Shown piece after piece: positions 31,686 through 42,100 of a stretch of 64,000 bases of DNA. The DNA comes from Circinella minor. Lineage: Eukaryota > Mucoromycota > Mucoromycetes > Mucorales > Lichtheimiaceae. The translations under genes were made by a program, and so were the position numbers. Positions within the stretch are counted from its first letter, which is position 1. Every line of letters starts with the position of its first letter. The stretch covers positions 52-64,051 of the forward strand of contig JAEPRB010000146.1 in assembly GCA_016758965.1 (NCBI GenBank), written 5' to 3'. Below the pieces are notes generated by a model. It was not told the DNA's origin, did not search any database, and was given only the letters and a program-made list of their open reading frames with translations.

Positions 31686-34539
31686 CTTTTTCTATATATA
31701 TATATATATTGGGGGGGAGAAAGAGAGAGAGAGAGAGAGAATAGAAGAATAAAATTAATAAAAAAGAGATAAGAAAGTAAAGAAAGAGAAGAGAAAAGAA
31801 AAGAAAAAAAGGCCAAGAAAGGCTGGATATACTTTTTTTGCTATTTCGGAAGTCGGGATTACAGAAATTTTATGAGTTGTTGTTGGTTATAGGGTGATCC
31901 CCTTTTGCAGGACTTGGAACGTCATATTTCCTGACGAATTTAGGTTACATCCCAGTCAATCATCATGTAACATGATCACCCATTTTTTTACACACCAAAA
32001 AAAAAAAAAAAAAAAAATTGGGTATTATAACTTCCCCCCCCCTCATTGAATGATAATACATAAGTTTCTCTGTCTCACGATAATCAATTTTTTTTTTCTA
32101 TTGTTAATTAGCAACAAAAATTTTGTTTAGTATGTTTTAAAATAACTTATGATTAATTAATTTTAATTATGAATTATTTTTCATTTTGAAAGAAAAGAAA
32201 AAGACCAGGGTCACATTTTTTTATAATATGCATTTTTTTTTTCTTTTTTGTAACAATTCTTTTGCATCCACATGCATCAATAAGGTCGTACATTTTATTA
32301 CCAGTATTAGAATTCATTTACAGCCCCCAAAGAATGATAATATATATATGTTTCATGTTATTATTTTCTTCTTTTCAAGTTTTAATTAACAAGTCTTGTA
32401 AAGAACAAGTTATCTTTAAAAACTTGTATATGTTTTATATAAAGCCGTCAGATCATTATTTGTTCCCGTCATCTCTTTCGGGGGGGGGATCTACTTGGTT
32501 AGCGTAACACATTATGATTTGTTTGTGCATCTACTTTATATATATATATATATACTCTTTTTTTTTTTTCTACTTTCTTTGGTTCCGAAAACTCATTTTT
32601 ATCAAATATAAAACAATTGATCTCTTTGGTTTGTGATAAAATTTCGAATTGAAAAGTTTCATTAAGAGACGTACGCGACGTGCACTACAAATAAACCCTT
32701 ATTTTTTCTATAACTTAACAACATATAAATCAAAAAAAAAAAAAAATTAAGATTTATTCTTATTTATTTATACAATACAATTACAATAAATTGTAATAAA
32801 TCACTAAAAACCCTTGGTGTACAAAAAACACTTTCCATTGAAATAAAAAGATTTATTAGAGAGTGTGAAAGGGGATGTAATTATTTTTTTAAGGTTTTTT
32901 GTAGAACAAAGAAAAAAAAGAAACTGATTTTATTTTTCGGTTAGGTGACACCGAGCCACTTTTATTATGAACTCAGTAACACTAGCCCAGCAAACAGATA
33001 ACATTTCATATTTGTGGTGTGTGTGTGGCCAGCAAAAAACCTATAATAAAAAATTATAATAATAAAGACTAATAATTGAAGGAAAAGAAAAGAAAAAAAA
33101 AATAGGATAGCTCCGCCTCACTTTCTTTTTTTTTCCTTTGTTCTTTGAGAAAAAGATAACAAGGCTGAGTCAAAAGATATATAACAATATTCTAATTCTA
33201 TCAGTCCTCATCATCATCATTTTTTTTTTTTTTTGATATAAATAAAATGTAAAAATCGAATCGTCAATTAGTTTTTTTTTTAAAAAAAAGGGGGTTGGGG
33301 GGGGTTAAAAATGAGAAAAAAGGGGGATCGACATTTTTTTACAAGTCAATTGATAAAACTGTAAACTACTTTATTCTTTTCTTTACATGACAGTAAAAAG
33401 ACTAAAACATAATAATTTCGTCATAGGACGTGAAACAAATGACGCTGTTATATTCCAAACATCATACTCACACATTAACTCAACTCTACCCCCCCTCCCC
33501 CCGAAAAATCAACTTAATAAAGTATACATTACTTATTGATTGAAATGATTTTTTTTTTTACTTGTATTCTTTAAAGCGACATGGGATAATTTAGTTTATT
33601 TCAAAGTAAAATAATTTATTATTAAATTACAACTTTATACGTTAAAAGAAGTTTAGCGGTTTAATGTTGTACATCGACCCCCCCCCCAATATTTGTGTGT
33701 GTGTTTTATTTATGTGTCAGTCATTTTTTTTTTTTAATCATGAGACATTGCTTTTTTAGAATCTAACGCAGATTGTATAGAGTGTATTGAAAGTAGGTTT
33801 ACCAACACAAGAATATATAATATTCTTATGAAAAAAGAAACCATTACATAAACTTACACATGGAATCATAGAAAAAAAAAAAAGGTTTATGGGCGGGAAG
33901 GAAGACAAATTAATTAAGTTTATTTTATTATGTTATCCAAGTTTTCTTGTTCATTTCTCGCGTGCAATTCCCGACGGGAAAGGTCTGGAATTTCTTTTTG
34001 GTTGTGATTATTTGATAGATTCCCAAATGATGAAACAACGAATTAATTTCATTTAATGATTAAACAGTTCAAGTACATACAAACAATTGAAAAAAAAAAA
34101 GATATTAGTATGATCATTAGTAGTAGGAGTCATGACTAAAAAAGTAATTTTTGTTGTTGTTGGTCATTATGTAATGATTTTATATAATATACGTACGTAC
34201 GTACGTAATGTTATTAGATACGTAGTAACTTAGTTGATACTATACTATCCAATGTTGTAATATCTCAACATATCTTTTTTTTTCTCTTATAATAAAGGTA
34301 GAGCGGATCGACAAAAGAATAATGCTTTTCCCACGACAAACACAAGTTTAATTATTTAATTTCGATTTTGTTATTTTCGGGGAGAGAGGTAAAATAATTG
34401 ATAGAAAAAAAAAAGGGGGGGGGTAAATAGTTACTATCTACAAAAGAAAAATTAAAAGATTATGTTTATACACAAATGGGTTATACATGAAGTAAATATA
34501 TATTGAGCAAAAAAAAAAAAGTGGGGGGAAAGAGAGTTA
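31686..34539. other. 2.9-kb gene-free region with many homopolymer runs
   Basis: Promoter side of the SWIRM gene and 3' flank of GCP2. It contains (GA)n near 31721-31740, A20-type runs near 31998, C runs at 32033, 33488 and 33677, G runs at 32480, 33289 and 34414, (TA)n near 32538-32553, and the ACGT tetranucleotide array at 34191-34207. Short open frames here are biased and have no family resemblance. Confidence 0.6.
34191..34207. repeat. (ACGT)n self-complementary tetranucleotide array
   Basis: About four ACGT units in tandem, each palindromic, so the whole stretch can pair with itself; it is in the gene-free region. Confidence 0.8.
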
Positions 34540-37500
34540 TTATTTAGAAGATGATACATTTGTTGTACTAGAACTATTAGATTTTGATTTATGATATTGA
34601 TTATAATCAAGACGTACAACTAAACATAAAAATTGAACAGTTTCTGTAGCAGAATAATAATTCAATGCATCAATTAATAGTTTCATATGATAACTAAATG
34701 TTTCTTCAATCTTAATTAAGGTACGTTGAGCATTGTCAAATGCTGATTGGGTATTATTGAACGCCTCACTAAGTCCTCCTTTGGGAATTCCAAATTGATC
34801 TAAAGATTGTTGTTCCACCAATGTGTTTAATAACTGTGAGAATCGTTCCGTTTGAGCCACAAATACTGTACATGAGGTCATTAATTTATTATAAATCTAT
34901 TATTTACCGACATAATAATAATAATAGTAATAGTAATTTAGTTAAAGAGTATCCATACTCTATCCAGATAAATAAATAAATAAAGTAACTTACTCGTAAT
35001 AATTTAGCATTCGTCAACATACATTCTTTAAGACAACTATCCAAGAAATCGGAATGAAATTGAAGTACTTGATCTACTGTAGATACTTTAGCTAAATTGG
35101 ATTCAAGTCGTCGCCAATTGGGTTCCAATACTTCATTTGTAACATAATATGCAAATTGTTGAACAAACATTAACATACGATGGCGTAATGTAAATATCCG
35201 ATATTTCCATTGATCAATTTTTGGATTACTGTTTTTTGATTTCCACAAAATATCTTTTTGAGCCATCCATGCATTACATAACATATCTTCTACATGTTTG
35301 AGATAAAGTAAATGTCGGAATAAAAGTTGATATTTGGTTAATGCTTTACGTGATATTACTAAAGATAATGGGAATGTTACAGTATAATCAAGTGTCAAAG
35401 CATCATAACCTTATTGATAAAAAAAAATAATCAAGTCAATATTTTTGTATATATTATATATATAAAGATCATTGAAAAATTGTAAGTATACTTTATATAA
35501 TATAAAACTTACCACTTAATGTATCTCTCGAATTCGTTCCAACATTAGCTGTATTTGTACCAACACCACTTATACCAGATATACTACCGACCATACTTTG
35601 ACTTCGTTCCAATTGAGCAGATCCTGTCATAACCATACTATTACTACCACCTCCTCCTCCTCCTCCCCAACGGGTGTTATCACGAGGTAAACTATCCAGT
35701 CCAGCAACATTGATAATTCGTAATAATTCATCTACCAATTTTAATGGACTCATCATAACTTTTAAATCTTCTTTAAATGGGTCATAGGCTGCAACAGAAG
35801 ACGAATTACGTAATACAAGATCCATTAAAGATTGAAGTCTTGCTAATGATATTTCTCGTGAAGGTTGTTTAAGTTCCTCTTTTGCCAAATCCAGAAATGA
35901 TGTCAAAAAATCGGATTGATCAAGGAAAAAATAATGTTTTAAAGACCTATTTATTTGCAGTTAATTAATAAATAGCCTGCATAATAGCAATAATAATAAT
36001 AATAATAATACTTTACCGAAGTCGTGCAATTAATTGCTGTTCTTTAACGAGTAAATTAAGTAATGTATGATTGGCATATTTGTATGCTATTTCTAAACTC
36101 TTGACGAAACTAAATAACAATAGATGTTAAATTATAACAAAATTTCTATCTCACAACGTCCCCCCCTATTTGTTTCTCCTCCCCCCCCAAAGTATTAAAT
36201 GACTTACCCAGCGCCATTGACTGCAGACCATACATCACCACGTGCAGGACCTGTGGTATTTCTACCCCAAGTTGTTTCTCCTCCTGTTCCTCCCATAGTA
36301 CTATTATCAACGTGTTGTCCTTTTAAATCTGCATCCATAGCTGCTTGCATATCTTCTGGTTTTGCAATATTAACACCACATTCTCGTACAACATTTAAAT
36401 ATTTTCCTGCCAGCAGGATCTTGGATTGTAATGGTTCCAGAAATGTCGGTACCAATTTTTCTCGTACAGTATATCTCATTTCCCAATAAGCATCATTAAA
36501 GTCTTCTTTTAAGTTTTCTTTACGTACACTTAATTTTTCCAATACCATAAATTCATTGTGTGGGTCAATGATTTTTCCACGATAAATCCATGAATGTAAT
36601 ATTTCGAAATAAGGAATAGAGGCTCGAGCCAACAAGTAAGCATATGTTTTTTTACATCGTGGATCACTATAAAATATTATATTTTTAATATTCCCCCCCC
36701 CCAAAAAAAAAAAAGATTAATTTTCATTGTTATTTGCTTTTTTGAACAAAATAAAATAAAAAAAGACTTACCCACTAAGACCAATCATTCGATCCGTCAA
36801 TATATTTAATATAGGACCTCCCTTTTCTTGATCTGTAATTTTCCCTTGATCTTCTCTTTGTAAACCTTCCAATACAGCTTCAATATCATCTTCATCCTCT
36901 TGATCCGTCGATTTTTTTCGATTATATCGTAATTGACGAATTGTTGTGACTAACTCATGTAAAATATTCATTTGTTGAGCTGTATCTTCTTGAGTATAAA
37001 ACCAAAATTGTTGTAATGTAAATGTATTGGAAGATTGAAATTGATATTCAAGTTGAGCAATAAAAGTTTCATATTCTTTTAAAATAGAGGATAAGGCAGC
37101 TGATAATGCATGATTGATGGATCCATATTCATATCGTGAATGTTGTTCTACAAAGGCACTAATGGAAATATAATAAGTAGCAAGAGGTAACATTTTTTCA
37201 ACAAGTCTTCGAACACTTGGATCTAAAAAAAAAAAAAAAAAAAATATATAGTTATTATGAAAAATGATTAAAAAATAAAATAAAATAAAATGGATTTTTT
37301 TTTTTGTTGATTATTATTATTTTTTTTTTACCTAGTGTTGGATCAATAGTATATCGTACAGATTCCCATTCACCATTATCATTTTCTTCGTCATCGTCCA
37401 TCATTGGATCATCCGATCCTTTTGGAAATATAATTTTGATAGTTGTACCACTAATACCCTGATAATTTGATTATCAAGTAAAAAAGTAGGGGGGGGGAAG

Positions 37501-38156
37501 GATGATAATTCATTAATATTCAAAATAATAAGATATGTAACCAACAATAAAAAAAAACACATTTACCATGAGAACATAAAGTAAATCTTCCATTACAGCA
37601 TATTCTTGAATACGCGTTGGATATCCACCTATTACTGACTATAAATTATACTATTTATTAATACAATTCTTTGGTATTTATATATATATATATATTATGC
37701 ATTAACTTATAACCCTATTAATTACATACATTACTTTGTGGTAATCCTACTTCTGATCGTTCATCTAAAATAGCTGAATTACGTGAAATAAACGACGCGT
37801 CATTAGGAACTAATTGTGGACTAGGAGCAATTGAATTATGTCGTATATTGGCAATTTTCCTATTAATCTATTTTTTTTTGTTTAATTCATGTACACACAT
37901 ATACACATATCAGCAAAAAAAAAAAAACTAATTAAAAATGGGTCTTTCAACTAGTTTTTTTTTTTTTTTTCCCTGTAAAATAATAAAAAAAAATATTTAC
38001 TTTATTGACTTGTCTTTCAGAAAGTAATATACTAGCACGATTCGTAGTCATAGAACGTCGTTGTTCTATTCCTGAAGTTCCAATGGCACGATGTGAAGGC
38101 GATGTCGGTGGCGATCGACGTGTTGAATAACTTCGTGGTCGCGACATGGCTGCCAT
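34540..38156 (-). CDS. SPC97: Gamma-tubulin complex component GCP2 (Spc97)
   Basis: Structural subunit of the gamma-tubulin complex, which nucleates microtubules at spindle pole bodies. Ten exons: 38156-38001, 37867-37730, 37638-37567, 37458-37332, 37222-36772, 36666-36208, 36109-36017, 35946-35513, 35409-34994 and 34896-34540; 900 aa, a usual length for GCP2. Residues 1-95 are a disordered Ser/Arg-rich leader. The GRIP1 half has GGYPTRIQEYAVMEDLLYVL, RRLVEKMLPLATYY, FVEQHSRYEYGSINHALSAA and RASIPYFEILHSWIYRGKIID; GRIP2 has LDYTVTFPLSLVISRKALTK, YQLLFRHLLYLKHVE and FLDSCLKECMLTNAKLL. These match GCP2 better than GCP3, mainly WPLSLIINRKALTRYQ and FVESRSRFEYGLVNHAL in animal GCP2. A Gly/Ser/Asn insert (residues about 570-635) interrupts the C-terminal half. 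It shares a divergent region of about 300 bp with the stub gene at 38455. Confidence 0.93.
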
Positions 38157-38454
38157 ACTATTTTTTTTTATATAATAATAATAATAATAATAATGGAGTT
38201 ATTATAAGAGAAAGAGAGAGAGAGGAGTGTATATGTATATGTAGGTGTTATTAAACAAGTAAAAAAAAAAAAAAAAATAACGGGATTTGCTCCGCAAATA
38301 ATCCGCTCTAAATATCTGATTTGGAAAGGTACTAAAAAAAATAATAATAATAAAAATAAAAATATCCCTTCTCTTCTTCTGTTCTAAATCAGGCTTTTTC
38401 TTCTCTCTTTCTCTTTTTTTATACTTTTTATTCAACAAAAAAAAAAAAAAAATT
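38157..38454. promoter_or_regulatory. Divergent promoter region of GCP2 and the membrane-protein stub
   Basis: 298 bp between opposite start codons, with A/T-runs and a pyrimidine-rich stretch at 38372-38430 before the (+) start. No specific site is identified. Confidence 0.4.
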
Positions 38455-38716
38455 ATGGCTTCAAAGAAATGTTGTTGTTGCATTCCATTAAGAGGTGGTG
38501 TATTACTTCTTAGTATTCTCATTGTCGTAAGTTTTTTTTTTTTTTTTTCCCATTCAGAAAAAAAAAAAAAAAAATACTCTCCCCTTTTTTTTTTGGTTAT
38601 TTCCCTCCCCCCCACTCACTCTGTTTTTTTTTTTCATAATAATGGAACTCATTTATATAATTTCATATAGCTCGTTTCAGTGTTATTAGTGGGACTTACT
38701 TTTACACAAATGAATC
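38455..38716 (+). pseudogene. N-terminal stub of a Cys-rich multi-pass membrane protein
   Basis: Two exons with good splice signals and matching phase, 38455-38526 and 38671-38716, encode MASKKCCCCIPLRGGVLLL followed by a hydrophobic segment (SILIVVLVSVLLVGLTF) and TQMN. A Cys cluster followed by a short basic/Gly motif and a first membrane helix is the start of small fungal tetraspan-type proteins and resembles the CCxCxxRxG start of LAPTM-like proteins. The intron after 38716 has a good donor (GTAAGT), but I find no convincing third exon: the only frame reached through an acceptor at about 38848 stops after 13 codons. Low-complexity DNA and then a Tc1/mariner remnant follow. I infer a gene truncated at its 3' end. 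A short genuine protein cannot be excluded. Confidence 0.5.
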
Positions 38717-38792
38717 GTAAGTTTTTTTTTTCCTGGTCTTTTTAAATAAACTTTCGAAAGTTAGTTTGAACTAACAACGAAAAATATATATA

Positions 38793-38829
<37 letters not shown>

Positions 38830-38980
38830 TTTGTCATGCCTTTTTCAGTTTTTCACGTCTTTTTCCCTTGGGTTGACATTTTTTTTTAAGTTAAGTTTTC
38901 CTTTTTTTTTTTTTTTTATTTTTTTTGAAATAAACATAAAAGAAAACCCAAATTTGTTAAATGGTTTTGTACGATCGAAA

Positions 38981-39012
<32 letters not shown>

Positions 39013-39165
39013 GGGGCAGAGAGAGAAAAGAAAGAAGGAGGATATGAAGCTGCGGAAATGGGTCCCCATGAAATTATATTTTAGGCAGATTTGGATATTA
39101 TAGTGGTTCCACTGCTATTTTGAGGATTTTACACAAATATTTTTTTAACCTTTTAAAAAAAATTA
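38717..39165. repeat. Homopolymer-rich junction (long T, A and G runs)
   Basis: T runs at about 38799-38826 and 38899-38917, then about 27 A (38978-39004) directly followed by about 12 G (39005-39016). Nothing coding is visible. Runs of this kind are frequent places for assembly error. Confidence 0.7.
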
Positions 39166-40065
39166 AAATGGAATTATTTACGACGAGAATGGAACTGAAG
39201 CAATGGATATTGTTGTTGTTGAAAAGCCTAAACCTTAAGCTTTAAAGTTATTAGTTAATCTTGATCCTTTACCTAACAAAAAGCCTCAAGTTTCACACAA
39301 ACGATTATAACCACATGGAGCAAAGCGAAGGTGAAATAAAAGCAAATATGAAAATAAGTGTAGAACGCTTAACTAAGTATATGACATATAGTTCTGGTAC
39401 AAAAGAACTATTTTCCCCAGTACAAAAGTTCATTTCCTAATGCTAATTAGAGCTGCGGCTTTTAAAGTAGGTGGTAAAGAAAGTACTGCTCGTACCTGGT
39501 GGAAAATAATTCAAAATCTTTTACTCTTAAAAAGAAAACCAATATTCAGAACAGGCCGAAATCACAACATAACCAATGTTTGAATACGTTTCACTGTGAT
39601 GGCCCAGGTGTGCGTATATTCAAGACTCTATTGATATACTTGCCATAAAGTTTGCTACCCTTGAGATCTAGAAGGCTACTTTACAATTCGAGACAAATCC
39701 AAGCGCAGATACCATCCAAAAACGTTACGATTAAGTCGTCACATGAAATGGTTCATATATGGATTTTTTCAAAAAGCTGCGTTTTTATCGATGAAGCTGG
39801 TTTTCATATCAATATGAAAGCAAGTAGAGCATGTACCTCTAGCGGACAAATAGGAATGATTACCACCTTTACAACAAAAGCAACTACTTGCATGTTATGA
39901 ACAAACATGATCAAATGAAAGGTTTTTTATCTGATTATTGACAACGCACGGATTCACTCGTCTAGCAAATAGAAGAAATTAGCTACGGAAGAGGTCGAGA
40001 CTATAAGTACTTTTATTTTCCCCCTTATTCACTCAATTTATAAAATCCTTACATTGGCAGTACTC
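39166..40065 (+). pseudogene. Decayed Tc1/mariner-type (DDE) transposase
   Basis: Fragments in shifting (+) frames read as one transposase in the right order. N-terminal YDENGTEAMDIVVVEKP (from 39179), a middle part AAAFKVGGKESTARTWW, the first DDE block VFIDEAGFHINMKASRA (about 39783-39835), then HDQMKGF, a second block IIDNARIHSS (about 39933-39962) and YFPPYSLNL near 40020-40040. The D-E-A-F-H-x-N and D-N-A-x-I-H motifs with PPYSP-like sequence are diagnostic of the Tc1/mariner (IS630) superfamily. Stops and frameshifts interrupt it repeatedly, so it is inactive. The third acidic residue block was not recognised. I see no clean terminal inverted repeats; AGTGGTTCCACT at about 39102 may be the left end. 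Confidence 0.8.
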
Positions 40066-40375
40066 TTTTTCATTCCTTTATATAAAAAAAGTTTTTAAAA
40101 AAAGTTGAATATCTAATGAACTACTCGATTAATCATCCATTCAGTATTATAACAAGTTATACAGAATACTCCAGATGCCTTATACCTTGATAGTTTCTGT
40201 GACGGTTAAGATCTCGCCCTTTCTAATGTAGTATTCATACTTCTTTGTTTGACGATTAGAAAAACAAAGATTTTATTTTAAACTAAAAGATACAAAACTA
40301 TACTATTATTGGATAATGAAAGAATGTATGAAAAGAAAAAAAATGATTTAAATATATTTATATCAAGACATGAGC

Positions 40376-40860
40376 TATAGAACCAGCAACAACGAAAGCA
40401 CCCTTATTAGTGTTAAAAATGAAAGCAGTAACATCACGCTTAGCATTACAGTAGAAGAAGAAGCAGGCAGAAACATAGGCAGAAGAAGATGCGATGGAAG
40501 ACCGTTACCAGCTTGGATTATAGTTAAAAGAAGATGTAAGAGATATGGGGAGAGACACCCGATGCCAAAGTATAGTCGACACCGAAAGTGATGTAAGTAG
40601 AAGTGCTCCAAATGTAAGGATTATGGTTGATATCACTGTTTTTGACAACAGTCATCACACGCTGTAAAGCGTTAGGGTTACTTTCCTTGTGCTAAAGTAT
40701 CATTTGTGAGCGAATGTACATACATACATCTGTAAATACTGCTATCTGTAAACCAGACATGTATAATAATAAATCACCATTATCAGTGCATTCATTAATA
40801 TAATAATCCATGATATCAAAAGGAAAACCAACAAAACCACAGGATATAGAGTATTGCTCA
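40376..40860 (-). pseudogene. Unidentified broken coding remnant
   Basis: Read on the (-) strand from about 40860, one frame gives CGFVGFPFDIMDYYINECTD, then DLLLYMSGLQIAVFTDVCMY; after a stop it continues in the same frame with NPNALQRVMTVVKNSDINHN and WSTSTYITFGVDYTLASG. A frame change then gives FNYNPSW and, past another stop, KRDVTAFIFNTNKGAFVVAG. Composition is protein-like rather than the Phe/Ile/Leu/Lys bias of random AT-rich frames. I do not recognise the family. It may be a captured host gene or an unrecognised element protein. Confidence 0.4.
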
Positions 40861-41184
40861 AAGTCAAGGTACTACTGCAACCTGTAGTATGAAATAATAG
40901 AGCGCAAATAATTCAGTCTTGATAATACTTATACAGGATTGAATGATTATTGACGGCGTCTGACACAATTTATCAACTCTACTTAACAGTTGACTTTATA
41001 GACTGGCAATAATGTTTGACATCTTTTGCTGGCACTCTACAAGGAGCAATAACAAAACGCCAAGAAAAGTTCGTAATAAACAATTGTATCACATTTAAGA
41101 AAAACCTCATATATACAATAGCTGTTTTTTAAATACATCTCCCGTTCCCCCCTTCCCTGAATGAAAAGCTCAGCAGAGACTGAG

Positions 41185-41800
41185 CCAGGTCGTTCAACCA
41201 TAAAACCCAAGAGCTCAGCAATAGTTTGCGAACACACTTCTTTTCTAGCTCTTTGACTGTAGCTTCTTTATAAAAGATGCCATTTTTGGCATCTTTCGTT
41301 AACTGTTCCGTTTCTAGCTCTGGAAGATTCTTCCATTCTAAGGATGCATCCTTGAAATGCTGGCAAGCTTTATATAGTAATTATAATATAAAAGTCATAT
41401 ATCAAGTTATAATGTAGTATGGCATTTGTTCCTGAAGATAACCATATATATATTTTTTTTAAATACAAGTCAAGAGTATTTGAAGCTGAATTTTTAACAG
41501 CGACATTTCATTGCTGTCACTGTGCGAAATAAACTGCCTTTTACTCGCTACGTAGGTGGTTGTATAGATGCCACCCATTCATCCCTATCCTGACATATTT
41601 TCCTCAAATTGTTCCAAGTCATTAGGAACAGGGGGCTGAGGACAAGATCATTTATTTCCTGGTCCCTAATGTCATCAGTTGTAGATGGAAGTTCAGTATG
41701 TGAAGCGGGAAGAGGAGAGTTGAATTTCTAAACTGCCTGGATTTCAGAAAAGTTGCTACGCGTTGCACGTTGTGATACCACATTTGATAAGTAAACAGGT
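41185..41800 (-). pseudogene. Broken coding remnants, possibly from a retroelement
   Basis: On the (-) strand, 41800-41549 reads NVVSQRATRSNFSEIQA, a stop, then LPASHTELPSTTDDIRDQE and LSPLFLMTWNNLRKICQDRD followed by EWVASIQPPT and a stop. The ending TWNNL...DRDEW recalls the C-terminal end of LINE reverse transcriptases. Lower down, 41400-41185 reads CQHFKDASLEWKNLPELETE, QLTKDAKNGIFYKEATVKEL, then shifts frame to SQTIAELLGFMVERPGSVSA. The LINE suggestion is weak; what is visible is coding-like sequence with stops and a frameshift. Confidence 0.3.
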
Positions 41801-42100
41801 CAATTTATTTGCGAGCTTGAGAAAACATGTACGATCCGCTAGTGCTTAATAAAAATGTGCATCTAAATAATGAACAAGCTTTAATATAATTGATATTAAC
41901 CCTTCTCTTTCTTTTTGGATCTGAGTTTTTTATATTAGAACTTTTCCCCCACGTTTTTTTTTTGATAAATTGCATGAACGAAAGCATACCCATGCTATAC
42001 CTGCTATATCCTGCTTTTCTTTCACTTTCACAACATTTTTTTTTGTAGCCTTAATTTCGAACTTTACATATAAACACATACATAGCCATAGTACGATAAT

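Larger units (their letters stand above)
39166..42000. mobile_element. Decayed transposon island
   Basis: A 2.8-kb stretch in which every recognisable protein-like segment is broken: the Tc1/mariner remnant, an unidentified remnant on the (-) strand (40376-40860) and two fragments on the (-) strand (41185-41400 and 41549-41800). It separates the truncated membrane-protein gene from malic enzyme. Borders are approximate. Confidence 0.5.

Noticed and set aside
39005..39016. G run considered as part of a telomeric or G-quadruplex repeat
   Set aside because: A single uninterrupted run without the spaced G-tract periodicity of a telomere repeat.
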